Source of the DNA: DASZZZ01 sp036260375
Lineage (GTDB): Bacteria > Actinomycetota > CADDZG01 > WHSQ01
Direction: 5' to 3'
Length of the DNA stretch: 64,000 nt
Assembly: GCA_036260375.1 (NCBI GenBank)
Contig: DASZZZ010000109.1
Coordinates: forward strand, 20,410 to 84,409
Shown here one piece after another: positions 24,969 through 34,985 of this stretch. The notes under the pieces are model-generated. The model searched no databases and was not told the origin of the DNA. It saw nothing but the letters and a program-made list of their open reading frames with translations. The first letter of the stretch is position 1. Each line of letters begins with the position of its first letter. A program made the translations under genes and the position numbers.

Positions 24969-25847
24969 GTGGCCATCCTCGTAGACGAAGGCACCAAGCT
25001 CGTCGTGCAGGGCCTCACCGGGCGGGAGGGATCGTTCCACGCGCGCCGCAACCGCGACTACGGCACCGACGTCGTCGCCGGCGTGACGCCGGGCAAGGGC
25101 GGCACCGACGTCGACGGCGTGCCCGTCTTCGACACCGTCGCCGAGGCGGTCGAGCGCGCCGGGGCCAACGCGTCGATGGTGTTCGTTCCCGCGCGTTTCG
25201 CCGCCGACGCGGTCATGGAGTCCTACGACGCCGGTATCGACGTCATCGTCTGCATCACCGAGGGCATCCCGGCGATGGACATGGCGCGCACGGTTCCGTA
25301 CCTGCGCGCGTCGAGCCGCGACGTCACGTTGATCGGACCCAACTGCCCCGGCGTCATCTCGCCGGGCAAGGCCAACGTCGGGATCATCCCGGGCGAGATC
25401 TGCACTCCGGGCCCCGTCGGGCTCGTGTCGCGCTCCGGCACGCTGACGTACCAGATCGTCCACGAGCTGAGCCAGCGCGGCATCGGGCAGTCGACGTGCG
25501 TGGGCATCGGCGGCGACCCCATCCCCGGCTCCGACTTCGTCGACGTCCTGGCGCGCTTCGAGGCCGATCCGCAGACGGAGCTCGCGGTGCTCGTGGGCGA
25601 GATCGGCGGCGATGCCGAGGAGCGCGCCGCGGCGTGGGCGCGCGACAACATGACGAAGCCCGTCGTCGCCTACATCGCCGGGTTCACCGCTCCGCCGGGC
25701 AAGCGCATGGGCCACGCCGGCGCGATCGTCTCGGGCTCCAAGGGCACCGCGCAGGCCAAGGCCGACGCGCTCGAGGCCGCCGGCATCCGCGTCGGGCGCA
25801 ACCCGACCGAGGTCGCCGAGATCGTCGCGGAGGTGATGGGCGCGTGA
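24969..25847 (+). CDS. sucD: Succinyl-CoA ligase alpha subunit
   Basis: Partner of SucC; binds CoA and carries the transient phosphohistidine. 292 aa. CoA-binding Rossmann domain (QGLTGREGSFHARRN), IGPNCPGVISPGKANVGI, and the phosphorylated His in KRMGHAGAIVSGSKGTAQAK. Length and termini are standard. Its GTG at 24969 lies just after the sucC stop, and its stop overlaps the next gene's start as GTGA. Confidence 0.97.
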   Translation: MAILVDEGTKLVVQGLTGREGSFHARRNRDYGTDVVAGVTPGKGGTDVDGVPVFDTVAEAVERAGANASMVFVPARFAADAVMESYDAGIDVIVCITEGIPAMDMARTVPYLRASSRDVTLIGPNCPGVISPGKANVGIIPGEICTPGPVGLVSRSGTLTYQIVHELSQRGIGQSTCVGIGGDPIPGSDFVDVLARFEADPQTELAVLVGEIGGDAEERAAAWARDNMTKPVVAYIAGFTAPPGKRMGHAGAIVSGSKGTAQAKADALEAAGIRVGRNPTEVAEIVAEVMGA

Positions 25848-26890
25848 CGCTGCGCCCCGTCGACGGCTCGCCCGGCCCCCCGTGGGACCGCGGCCTGCCC
25901 GGACGCCTCGAGCGTCTCGTCGTCGAGTCCGAGGTCCTCGCCGGCAACCCGCTCGGAGACCCGACGCGCCGCCCGCTGTACGTGTTCGTGCCCGACGGCA
26001 TCGCGGACGGCGAGCGCGTCCCGGCGATCTACGTCATCCAGGGCATGACGGGCCAGCTCGACATGTTCTTCAACCGTCCCGCGTTCGAGCCGACGACGTT
26101 CGAGTGGATGTGCGGCGCGTTCGCCGACGCCTCGGTGCCGCGCGCGCTGCTGGTGTTCGTCGACGCGTGGACGCGTTTCGGCGGCTCGCAGTTCGTCAAC
26201 TCCGCGGGCACCGGTCGCTACATGGACTACCTGTGCGACGAAGTCGTCCCGTTCGTGGACTCGCGCTACCCGACGGTCGCGCAGCCGGGCGCGCGCGGCC
26301 TGACCGGGAAGTCGAGCGGCGGCTACGGCGCGATGGTGGTGCCAATGATGCGCCCCGACGTCTTCGGCGCGCTCGCGACGCACTCCGGCGACGCGCTGTT
26401 CGAGGTCTGCTACCTGCCGGACTTCCGCGAGTCGGCGCGCGTGCTGCGCGACCGCTACGACGGCTCCGTCGAGCGTTTCGTCGAGGACTTCGAGACGTCG
26501 GAGCGCTTCACCGTCTCCGACGAGCTCCTCAACAGCTACACGATGGCACTGTGCTACTCGCCGGACGAGGCCCGGCCGGGTACGGCGGTGCTCCCGTTCG
26601 ACACCGCGACCGGCGCGCTGCGCGACGACGTGTGGGAGCGCTGGCTCGCGTGGGACCCGGTGCGCATGGTGCCGAAGCACGCCGACGCGCTCGCGGGCAT
26701 GCGGCTCGTCTACGTCGATGCCGGGACGTCGGACGAGTACTACCTCGACCTCGGCGCGCAGGCGTTCTCGAACGCGCTCACGGAGCACGGCATCGAGCAC
26801 ACCCTCGAGCTGTTCGAGGGCAAGCACGGACGCATCACGTGGCGCTACCCGCTCGCAGTGAAGGCGCTGGCGGGCGCGCTCGACCGCTGA
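25844..26890 (+). CDS. Putative esterase (esterase D/enterochelin esterase-like)
   Basis: 348-aa alpha/beta-hydrolase of the putative esterase family. Strand and turn IYVIQGMTGQ, nucleophile elbow LTGKSSGGYGAMV, acid residue region VDAGTSDEYYLD, catalytic His in FEGKHGRITWRY. No signal peptide is visible, so it is likely cytosolic. GTG at 25844 overlaps the sucD stop by four bases, making it the third gene of the operon. An upstream extension of the frame lies wholly inside sucD and is rejected. Substrate unknown: this family includes S-formylglutathione hydrolase, mycolyltransferase-like and siderophore esterases. Its link to succinyl-CoA metabolism is not obvious. Confidence 0.8.
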   Translation: MTLRPVDGSPGPPWDRGLPGRLERLVVESEVLAGNPLGDPTRRPLYVFVPDGIADGERVPAIYVIQGMTGQLDMFFNRPAFEPTTFEWMCGAFADASVPRALLVFVDAWTRFGGSQFVNSAGTGRYMDYLCDEVVPFVDSRYPTVAQPGARGLTGKSSGGYGAMVVPMMRPDVFGALATHSGDALFEVCYLPDFRESARVLRDRYDGSVERFVEDFETSERFTVSDELLNSYTMALCYSPDEARPGTAVLPFDTATGALRDDVWERWLAWDPVRMVPKHADALAGMRLVYVDAGTSDEYYLDLGAQAFSNALTEHGIEHTLELFEGKHGRITWRYPLAVKALAGALDR

Positions 26891-26947
26891 CCAGCTAGAC
26901 CGCTGGGGGGAACCGCCGACGACGGCTCGCCGGTCGGCCTGCCAGCG

Positions 26948-27268
26948 CTAGTCGAGGGAGCGTGTGTCGTCCTGCCTCCGGTATCCGCCGCTCGCGAGCG
27001 AGCGCGTCATCGCCGCGACGTTGTCGGCCATGGTCGCGAACACCAGCAGCGCGGCCCACGCGAGGATCGCCTGCAGCGCGACGACGACTCCGGCCGCGAC
27101 GAACCCCGGCCGCACAGCCTGCTCGACCTCGGTCTCGAACGTCACCTCGTTGATCGCGAGCTGCTCCTGCACGCTCTGCAGCGCGATGAACAGCCCCATG
27201 ACGACGCCGACCACGAGCACCAGCCACGCGATGACCTTCAGCGCGCCGGTGGGTCCCGCCTTGCCCAT
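26948..27268 (-). CDS. Two-helix membrane protein of unknown function
   Basis: 106 aa with two transmembrane helices, IAWLVLVVGVVMGLFIAL (~residues 13-30) and GFVAAGVVVALQAILAWAALLVF (~55-77), separated by an acidic extracytoplasmic loop (NEVTFETEVEQ). A polar Arg/Asp C-terminus is in the cytosol. GGGGG lies eight bases before the ATG. I do not recognise the family. Upstream of the co-directional dienelactone hydrolase gene is another unit, so no functional hint comes from context. Confidence 0.7.
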   Translation of the reverse strand: MGKAGPTGALKVIAWLVLVVGVVMGLFIALQSVQEQLAINEVTFETEVEQAVRPGFVAAGVVVALQAILAWAALLVFATMADNVAAMTRSLASGGYRRQDDTRSLD

Positions 27269-27336
27269 GTCGTCCCCCTAGCCTCCGACTCCCCGGACGT
27301 CCCCATCAAAGCAGGAACCGCGGCCGACGACACGGG

Positions 27337-28041
27337 CTACGTGCCGCGCAGCTCGTGATCGAGGAACTGCGTCGTCGCCCGCCACGCGCGTCGCGCCGCG
27401 CCGGCGTCGTAGAGCGCCTCGGACTCGTGGTTGTCGAACGCGTGCCCGGCGTCCTCCTCCACGAGCACCTCGACGTGCTCGTGCCCCTCGGCCTCCTGCT
27501 GGACGCGGGCGACGCGCTCGCGCGCGATGAACGGGTCGCTGCCCCCGAAGTGCATCAGCAGCGGGCACGACACGCGGCCCATCAGGTCGACCTGGTCGGG
27601 GACGCGCGAGCCGTAGTAGGCGACGACCGCGTCGGGCTCGAAGTCGGTCGCCATGCGGTACGCGAGCGAGCCGCCGAAGCAGAACCCGAGGACGCCGCAG
27701 CTCTCGGAGATCTCGGGGAGCCCCTGCAGGTGCATGTACGCGGCGCCGCAGTCGAGCACGCCGGTGTCCCAGTCGAACCGCTGCGAGAACGAGCGCGCCC
27801 GGTCGAGGTCGGAGGCGTCGAACACGACCCCGGGCTCGATGCGCCAGTAGAGGTCGGGCGCGAGCACGACGTAGCCGTCGTCGGCGAGGCGCTCGGCGAC
27901 GTCGCGGATGTAGCGGCTGATTCCGAAGATCTCCTGCAGGAGGAGCACGCCGGCGCCCCCGCCCCCGTCGGGCACCCACACGTGGCCGTCGAAGGTGCCG
28001 CCGTCGGCGGCGGTGATCGTCTCGATCCTCGTCTCGCTCAT
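27337..28041 (-). CDS. Dienelactone hydrolase family protein
   Basis: About 234 aa, a cytosolic alpha/beta-hydrolase with the dienelactone hydrolase Cys nucleophile in LGFCFGGSLAY. The Asp is in FGGSDPFIAR and the His in DAGHAFDNHES. The N-terminus (GTFDGHVWVPDGGGGAGVLLLQEIFG) carries the family's LLQEIFG strand and conserved Glu. ATG at 28041 is chosen to match the family start; ATGs at 28053 and 28059 are also open. Such enzymes open lactone intermediates of aromatic degradation, but many members are general carboxylesterases. No catabolic cluster is present. Confidence 0.88.
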   Translation of the reverse strand: MSETRIETITAADGGTFDGHVWVPDGGGGAGVLLLQEIFGISRYIRDVAERLADDGYVVLAPDLYWRIEPGVVFDASDLDRARSFSQRFDWDTGVLDCGAAYMHLQGLPEISESCGVLGFCFGGSLAYRMATDFEPDAVVAYYGSRVPDQVDLMGRVSCPLLMHFGGSDPFIARERVARVQQEAEGHEHVEVLVEEDAGHAFDNHESEALYDAGAARRAWRATTQFLDHELRGT

Positions 28042-28126
28042 GGCGCAGAGCATAGCCATCGCACGCGGCCGGTCGTGCCGGACGCCGGGAATCATCGAAC
28101 GGACGTGCGTGTTATCGTGACAGAAC

Positions 28127-28142
28127 GGTGACGACGGTCACC
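28127..28142. promoter_or_regulatory. Inverted repeat between divergent genes
   Basis: GGTGAC-GACG-GTCACC, a perfect 6-bp dyad in the 202-base gap between the dienelactone hydrolase (minus) and DEAD-box helicase (plus) genes. Position and size fit a repressor operator; no regulator is adjacent. Confidence 0.35.
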
Positions 28143-28243
28143 CGTGAGATTCGCAGTCCGCTTCCTCCTTCCGGTGGTTCGGGGGCCGTTCGAATCTCTC
28201 CCGATGGGGCGGCGCGTGCCGCCTGTGAGAAGGAGTCGAGAGC

Positions 28244-29428
<1,185 letters not shown>

Positions 29429-29432
29429 CGCG

Positions 29433-30404
29433 TCATTCGCCGACCACCGCCCAGAAGAACCGGTGGTCCGAGTAGAAGACGCTCGCGTCGCGCTCGAGCT
29501 CGTCCTTGTACGTGATGTCGGAGCCCGCGTCGACGGGCGCGCCGTCGGCGAAGACGTAGTCCGAGTGGCCGGTGCGCTTCTCGACGACGTCGTCGTCGCG
29601 CACCGCCACCGTGTAGACGACGTCGTCGTAGCGGAACGGGTCCGTGGTCATCGTCTTCCAGAACGGCGACAGCACGCAGCCGTCGGCGCGCGCGTCGCGA
29701 CAGCGCGACGCGTTCAGGTCGCCTCCCCACACGTGCACGCTCGACGGGTACTCGCGCTCCAGCAACCGCGTTATCTCGACCGACCACCGCTCCTTGTAGC
29801 GCGCCGCGATCGTCTTGGTGCGGAGCAGGTTGTCGAGGTGGAAGTGCGCGCTCGCGACCGCGACGCGCATGCCGGTGGCGCGCTCCTCGAGCGGGACGTA
29901 CGCCGTCTTCTTGACCGTCCTCGTCTCGCCCGGGGCGCCGTCGCCGGGGTCGTGCGTCTGCCGCAGCCATCCGCCGCGCCCGGCGCGAGCCATCGTGTCG
30001 GCGTCGATCAGCACCGCGGTCTCGCTCTTGACGACGACGTTGCCGCGTCGCGCCCACGGCTCCGGCCCGGGGTCCCTGACGACTGCGAAGTCGTGCTCCG
30101 TGCGCGCCTCGAGCAGCTCGGCGACGTACGCCGCGCTCGCCCCGCGTACCTCCTGCAGCAGCACGACGTCGGGGGCGGGCGCCCGCTCCAGCAGCCGTGA
30201 CACGAACACGCGCATCTCGCGCATGTCGCGCAGGTCGCGCTCGTCGAACGCCTCCTGGAGATTCGCGGTCACCACGACGACCTCGGGAGAGGGGGCGGCG
30301 GCGCGCGCCGTACGGGGGCCGGGCCCCGGCGTCACGCCGAGCGCGAGCGCGCCGGCCAGCGTCGCGGCCGCGACGCGCGCAGTCGTCCGGGTGAGCCCTC
30401 GCAT
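29433..30404 (-). CDS. Secreted endonuclease/exonuclease/phosphatase family protein
   Basis: 323 aa with an N-terminal signal peptide (AAATLAGALALGVTPGPG, cleavage around ARAAA), so exported. The DNase I-like fold is marked by VVTANLQEAF, metal-binding Glu in VLLQEVRGA, VHVWGGDLNAS and a final SDHRFFWAVV (catalytic His). It could hydrolyse extracellular DNA or phosphoesters such as sphingomyelin or inositol phosphates. ATG at 30404 has GATGGGGG upstream. The gene is convergent with the helicase gene, four bases apart. Confidence 0.83.
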   Translation of the reverse strand: MRGLTRTTARVAAATLAGALALGVTPGPGPRTARAAAPSPEVVVVTANLQEAFDERDLRDMREMRVFVSRLLERAPAPDVVLLQEVRGASAAYVAELLEARTEHDFAVVRDPGPEPWARRGNVVVKSETAVLIDADTMARAGRGGWLRQTHDPGDGAPGETRTVKKTAYVPLEERATGMRVAVASAHFHLDNLLRTKTIAARYKERWSVEITRLLEREYPSSVHVWGGDLNASRCRDARADGCVLSPFWKTMTTDPFRYDDVVYTVAVRDDDVVEKRTGHSDYVFADGAPVDAGSDITYKDELERDASVFYSDHRFFWAVVGE

Positions 30405-30467
30405 GCCCCCATCTTCGGCGTGCCCGCGTCCGTCCTGAAGGCGGTCGGGCCCGCTTAGGGTGGGTCG

Positions 30468-31088
30468 ATGCCCGGCCGCATCGTGGTGCTCGTGTCCGGC
30501 TCCGGCTCGAACATGGAGGCGCTCGTCGAGGCGTGCGAGCGCGACGAGATCCCCGGCGAGGTCGTCGCCGTGCTCGCCGACCGGGCGTGCCGCGGCCTCG
30601 ACGTCGCCGCGGCCCGCGGCATCCCGGTCGAGGCCGTCGAGCCGTCGTCGTTCGCCACGCGCGACGAGTGGAACGAGGCCCTGCGCAGGCGCGTGGCCGA
30701 CCATCGCCCGGACCTCGTCGTCTCCGCCGGGTTCATGCGGATCCTGTCGCCCGCGTTCGTCGACGCGTTCGCCGGACGCATCGTCAACCTGCATCCGTCG
30801 CTGCTCCCGGCGTTCCCCGGCGCGCACGCGGTGCGCGACGCGCTCGCGTGGGGCGTCAAGGTCACCGGCACCACCGTCCACTTCGTCGACCACGAGGTCG
30901 ACCACGGTCCCATCCTGCTCCAGGAGGCGGTCACGGTGAGCCCCGGCGACACGGAGGCGTCGCTGCACGAGCGCATCAAGCGCGTCGAGCGCAGGCTGCT
31001 GCCGGATGCGTGCAGGCTCGTGCTCGAGGGCCGCGTGCGCGTCGAGGGCGGGCGCGTGCGCATCGAGGGCGAGCTTGGCGTCGAGTGA
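30468..31088 (+). CDS. purN: Phosphoribosylglycinamide formyltransferase
   Basis: Third step of purine synthesis: transfers a formyl group from 10-formyl-THF to GAR. 206 aa, standard. SGSGSNMEAL at the N-terminus binds the phosphate. The catalytic triad region is NLHPSLLPAFPGAHA (Asn and His) with Asp in HFVDHEVDHGPIL. ATG at 30468 gives the canonical VVLVSGSGSN start. Followed 43 bases later by purH, so a two-gene purine operon. The formyl donor is supplied by FolD, encoded nearby. Confidence 0.96.
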   Translation: MPGRIVVLVSGSGSNMEALVEACERDEIPGEVVAVLADRACRGLDVAAARGIPVEAVEPSSFATRDEWNEALRRRVADHRPDLVVSAGFMRILSPAFVDAFAGRIVNLHPSLLPAFPGAHAVRDALAWGVKVTGTTVHFVDHEVDHGPILLQEAVTVSPGDTEASLHERIKRVERRLLPDACRLVLEGRVRVEGGRVRIEGELGVE

Positions 31089-31131
31089 CGCGCCCGGCTT
31101 TTCGGGCCCGGCGCGTGGTTAGGATGCCGCC

Positions 31132-32661
31132 GTGACGAACCAGCGGGCGGCGATCCGGCGGGCGTTGGTCAGCGTGTCGGACAAGACGCGGATCGTCGAG
31201 CTCGCGGCCGGGCTCGTCGACGCGGGGGTCGAGATCCTGTCCTCGGGAGGCACCGCGCGCGCGCTCGCCGACGCGGGCGTTCCGGTCACGCCCGTCCACG
31301 AGGTCACCGGCGCGCCGGAGATGCTCGACGGGCGCGTCAAGACGTTGCACCCGACGATCCACGGAGCGATCCTGGCGGACCGCCGCAATCCCAGTCACGT
31401 CGCGCAGCTGCGCGACCGCTCGATCGTGCCGATCGACCTCGTCGTGTGCAACCTGTACCCGTTCGAGCGCACCATCGCGGCCCCCGGCGTGACGCTCGAC
31501 GAGGCGGTCGAGCAGATCGACGTCGGCGGTCCCGCGATGGTGCGCGCCGCGGCCAAGAACTTTCACTCGGTGGCGGTGGTCGTCGACCCAGGGCGCTATC
31601 CGCTCGTGCTCGACGAGCTCCGCGCGCACGGCGGACTGTCCGACGAGACGCGCCGCACCCTCGCGCTCGACGCGTTCCGTCACACGGCCGCGTACGACGC
31701 CGCGATCGCCGCCTACCTCGCCGGCGCCGACGGGCTGCCCGACCGTCTCGTGCTCGCCGGCACGAAGGCGCTCGACCTCCGCTACGGCGAGAACCCCCAC
31801 CAGACCGCCGCGTTCTATCGCACCGGCGGCGGCGGCATCGGCGGAGCGGAGCAGCTGCACGGCAAGGAGCTCAGCTACAACAACCTGCTCGACGCCGACG
31901 CCGCGTGGCGGCTCGCGCTCGAGCTCGGCGCGCCGGGGGCCGTGATCGTCAAGCACCTCAACCCGTGCGGCGCGGCGGTCGCCGGCTCGCTCGCAGACGC
32001 GTACGCGCGCGCCCTCGAGTGCGACAGGACGTCCGCGTTCGGGGGCATCGTGGCGCTCAACCAGCCGTGCGACCGCGCCACCGCGGAGGCGATCGCCGCG
32101 ATCTTCACGGAGGTCGTCGTCGCTCCGCAGTTCGCGGACGACGCCCTCGACGCGCTGCGCGCGAAGAAGAACGTCCGCATCCTGCGCGCCGGCCCCCCGT
32201 CGCCCGGCGAGCGCGACGTGCGCCGGGTCTCGGGCGGGCTGCTCGTGCAGACGCCCGACGAGCGTGACGACGCGTCGGGCGCGCGCGTCGTGACGCGCAT
32301 GCAGCCGACGCCCGAGCAGTGGGACGACCTACGGTTCGCGTGGGTCGTGGCGAAGCACGTCAAGTCGAACGCGATCGTGCTCGCGTCGCGGCGCACCGCG
32401 GTCGGCATCGGTGCGGGCCAGATGAATCGCCTCGAGGCGGCCGAGCTCGCGGCGCGCCGCGCCGGGGGCCGGGCCGCGGGATCGGTGTGCGCGTCCGACG
32501 CGTTCTTCCCGTTCCGCGACGGGCTCGACGCCGCGGTCGCCGCAGGCGCGACGGCCGTCATCCAGCCGGGCGGCTCGGTCCGCGACGACGAGGTGATAGA
32601 CGCCGCCGACGAGCACGGCGTCCCGATGGTCTTTACAGGGCGGCGTCACTTTCGGCATTGA
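31132..32661 (+). CDS. purH: Bifunctional AICAR formyltransferase/IMP cyclohydrolase
   Basis: Catalyses the last two steps to IMP. 509 aa. The cyclohydrolase domain has SVSDKTRIVELA, SSGGTARALADAGV and GRVKTLHPTIHGAIL. The transferase domain (from ~residue 205) has LRYGENPHQTAAFYR, IVKHLNPCGAAV and KSNAIVLASRRTAVGIGAGQ, ending RRHFRH. GTG at 31132 begins close to the first conserved strand. Its 3' end overlaps the convergent MFS gene by 29 bases, so the C-terminal residues of both are encoded on opposite strands. Confidence 0.96.
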   Translation: MTNQRAAIRRALVSVSDKTRIVELAAGLVDAGVEILSSGGTARALADAGVPVTPVHEVTGAPEMLDGRVKTLHPTIHGAILADRRNPSHVAQLRDRSIVPIDLVVCNLYPFERTIAAPGVTLDEAVEQIDVGGPAMVRAAAKNFHSVAVVVDPGRYPLVLDELRAHGGLSDETRRTLALDAFRHTAAYDAAIAAYLAGADGLPDRLVLAGTKALDLRYGENPHQTAAFYRTGGGGIGGAEQLHGKELSYNNLLDADAAWRLALELGAPGAVIVKHLNPCGAAVAGSLADAYARALECDRTSAFGGIVALNQPCDRATAEAIAAIFTEVVVAPQFADDALDALRAKKNVRILRAGPPSPGERDVRRVSGGLLVQTPDERDDASGARVVTRMQPTPEQWDDLRFAWVVAKHVKSNAIVLASRRTAVGIGAGQMNRLEAAELAARRAGGRAAGSVCASDAFFPFRDGLDAAVAAGATAVIQPGGSVRDDEVIDAADEHGVPMVFTGRRHFRH

Positions 32662-33994
32662 GCAGCGTTCTCTCCGCCCCTCGTATCGCGAGCCAGAATC
32701 CGAACAACACGATCGACCCGAGCACGCCCGCGCCGATGAGCGTGTCCTCGGCCCCCCACGTCTTCGTCGCCGGCGACGCGAGCAGCTGCGACAGCGGAAT
32801 GAGGCTCGTCGTCACGAACCAGTCGACGCTCGACACGCGCCCGAGCAGGTGACGCGGGACGTGCGTGTGCATGAGCGTGTTCCAGATGATCGTGCCGACC
32901 GTGAAGAAGCCCGACATGAGCAAGCCGACGATGACGGTCTGCCACAGGTCGTGGAAGATGCCGAAGCCCGACAGCATCAGGACGCCGATGGCGAGCGTCG
33001 CGTACATCATGGTGACGTGTCGCCGCGGCAGGCTGAACTGGGTCAGCAACACCGCGCCGACGATCGCGCCGACGCCGGTCGCGGCCATGACGAGCGACAG
33101 CTCCTCGTTTCCGCCGCGATTCTTGAGGACGTACGGCACGATCGCCTGGAACGGTCCGTAGAAGCACAGCAACCCGGCCGCCATCGCGACGAGCGACGCC
33201 CACAGCCATCGCTGCGTTACCACGAACGCGAGGCCCTCCTTGATCTCCTCGAGCATCGACGGCGTCGCCCGTTCGCGGCGGGCCGCGGGCAGCGATCGCA
33301 TCATCGTGAGCGCGATCGCCGAGAAGACGAACGTCCCGGCGTTGACGAGGAACGCACCCCCCTGCCCGGTGAACGCAAAGATGATCGGATACAGCAGCGG
33401 ACCTACGACGCGCATCGCGAACGGACGCGTGAAGTTGTCGAGTGAGTTCGCTTCGACCAGCAGCTCGCGCGGCACGACGTCGGGAACGATCGAGCCGAAC
33501 GCGGGCCCGAACAGCGCGTCGCCGAGCCCGTAGACCGCGACGAGAACGTACATGTGCCACAGCTCCAGCGAGCCGGACAGGCTCAGGAGCCCGAGCAGCA
33601 GCATCGGGACGACGCGCACGATGTCGGCGAGTATGAGGATGCGGCGGCGATCCAGGCGGTCGCTGAGGATGCCGCCGACGAGCAGGAACGCGACCTGCGG
33701 CGCGGTCCACGCGGCGCCGACGGACGCGGTCGCGCCCGGGCTGTTCGACAATTCCAGGACCTGGAGTGGCATCGCGACGAAGAAGATGCCGTCGCCGACG
33801 AGCGACACGGACAGCCCGAGCCACAGCAGCGAGAAGTCGCGGTGCTGCAGGGGTCGGAGAATCTTCAGGCGCAGGCGGGACGGACGGGCGGGATAGGGCG
33901 GCGGTGCCACCGGAGGGGGCGGCGCGACCACCGGCGGTGAGGCTGGGGAGGTCGGAGCCGGGCCCTCCGAGGACTTTGCTATCCCTTCGTCCAC
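32633..33994 (-). CDS. MFS transporter, macrolide-efflux/TMEM-like
   Basis: 453-aa major facilitator with 12 predicted helices. A Pro-rich cytosolic N-terminus (PPPPVAPPPYP) precedes LQHRDFSLLWLGLSVSLVGD, the family signature of MFS_3-type exporters. Loop 2-3 carries GGILSDRLDRRRI, the MFS motif A. It probably exports a small hydrophobic compound, but substrate and direction are inferred from family only. GTG at 33994 is used. Ends inside purH by 29 bases. Confidence 0.85.
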   Translation of the reverse strand: MDEGIAKSSEGPAPTSPASPPVVAPPPPVAPPPYPARPSRLRLKILRPLQHRDFSLLWLGLSVSLVGDGIFFVAMPLQVLELSNSPGATASVGAAWTAPQVAFLLVGGILSDRLDRRRILILADIVRVVPMLLLGLLSLSGSLELWHMYVLVAVYGLGDALFGPAFGSIVPDVVPRELLVEANSLDNFTRPFAMRVVGPLLYPIIFAFTGQGGAFLVNAGTFVFSAIALTMMRSLPAARRERATPSMLEEIKEGLAFVVTQRWLWASLVAMAAGLLCFYGPFQAIVPYVLKNRGGNEELSLVMAATGVGAIVGAVLLTQFSLPRRHVTMMYATLAIGVLMLSGFGIFHDLWQTVIVGLLMSGFFTVGTIIWNTLMHTHVPRHLLGRVSSVDWFVTTSLIPLSQLLASPATKTWGAEDTLIGAGVLGSIVLFGFWLAIRGAERTLLNAESDAAL

Positions 33995-34103
33995 GCGCCC
34001 ACTCCGCCTGTTGACATGGTGGCAATCATCCTAAACACAAAAGGGACACGCTCGGCCCGCATGGGGCTAGGATGCCGGTCCCCCCCGACTCCAGTGGAGA
34101 CAC

Positions 34104-34985
34104 ATGATGGCGGCGAAGATCATCGACGGCAAGGCCCTCGCGGCGGAGGTGCGTGCCGAGGTCGCCCGCGACGCGCGCGCTCTCGGCGCGCGTGACGTCC
34201 AGCCGGGCCTCGCCACCGTTCTCGTCGGCGACGACCCCGCGTCGAGGACGTACGTGTCATCGAAGCAGAAGGCGTGCGCCGAGGTCGGCATCGCGGTGTG
34301 GGACCACCATCTCGACGCGAGCACGTCGCAGGACGACCTGCTGTCGCTCGTCGCGCGGCTCAACGACGACGAGCGCGTGCACGGCATCCTCGTGCAGCTG
34401 CCGCTGCCGTCGCAGATCGAGGAGCAGGCGGTGCTCGAGGCCGTGCGTCCCGACAAGGACGCCGACGGTTTCCATCCGTGCAACCTCGGACGCCTCCTCG
34501 CGGGCGATGCGGTCGTCGCGCCGGCGACGCCCGCGGGCATCCAGCAGATGCTCGTTCGCAGCGGGATCGAGACGTTCGGCGCGCACGTCGTCGTCGTCGG
34601 TCGCTCGAACATCGTCGGCAAGCCGCTCGCCGCCATGATGATGCAGAAAGGGCCGGGCGCGAACGCGACCGTCACCGTGTGTCACACGGGTACGCGCGAC
34701 CTCGCGCGTCACACGTCGGCCGCCGACGTCGTGGTCGCGGCGGTGGGGCGCGCGAAGACGATCACGGCGCCGATGATCGCCCCGGGCGCCGTCGTCGTCG
34801 ACGTCGGCATGAACCGCACCGACGAAGGTCTCGTCGGCGACGTCGACTTCGCCGCGGTGCGCGACGTCGCGTCGGCGATCACGCCGGTTCCCGGAGGCGT
34901 CGGGCCGATGACGATCGCGATGCTGCTTCGCAACACGGTGACGCTCGCGGAGCGCGCCGCGCACGGCCACGTCCCGTCGTCCTAG
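34104..34985 (+). CDS. folD: Bifunctional methylenetetrahydrofolate dehydrogenase/cyclohydrolase
   Basis: Interconverts 5,10-methylene-THF and 10-formyl-THF (NADP-dependent), supplying PurN, PurH and initiator tRNA formylation. 293 aa. Substrate loop VSSKQKACAEVGI with the catalytic Lys, GILVQLPLPSQI, PDKDADGFHPCNLGRL, PATPAGIQQML, NAD(P)-fold VVVGRSNIVGKPLAAMMM, and PGGVGPMTIAMLLRNT. ATG at 34104 and an in-frame ATG at 34107 both follow TGGAGA. Its stop overlaps the convergent DUF5667 gene by four bases. Confidence 0.96.
   Translation: MMAAKIIDGKALAAEVRAEVARDARALGARDVQPGLATVLVGDDPASRTYVSSKQKACAEVGIAVWDHHLDASTSQDDLLSLVARLNDDERVHGILVQLPLPSQIEEQAVLEAVRPDKDADGFHPCNLGRLLAGDAVVAPATPAGIQQMLVRSGIETFGAHVVVVGRSNIVGKPLAAMMMQKGPGANATVTVCHTGTRDLARHTSAADVVVAAVGRAKTITAPMIAPGAVVVDVGMNRTDEGLVGDVDFAAVRDVASAITPVPGGVGPMTIAMLLRNTVTLAERAAHGHVPSS

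Noticed and set aside
28170..28210. tRNA-like T-loop sequence (GTTCGAATC)
   Set aside because: No acceptor stem, D-arm or anticodon arm can be folded around it on either strand.
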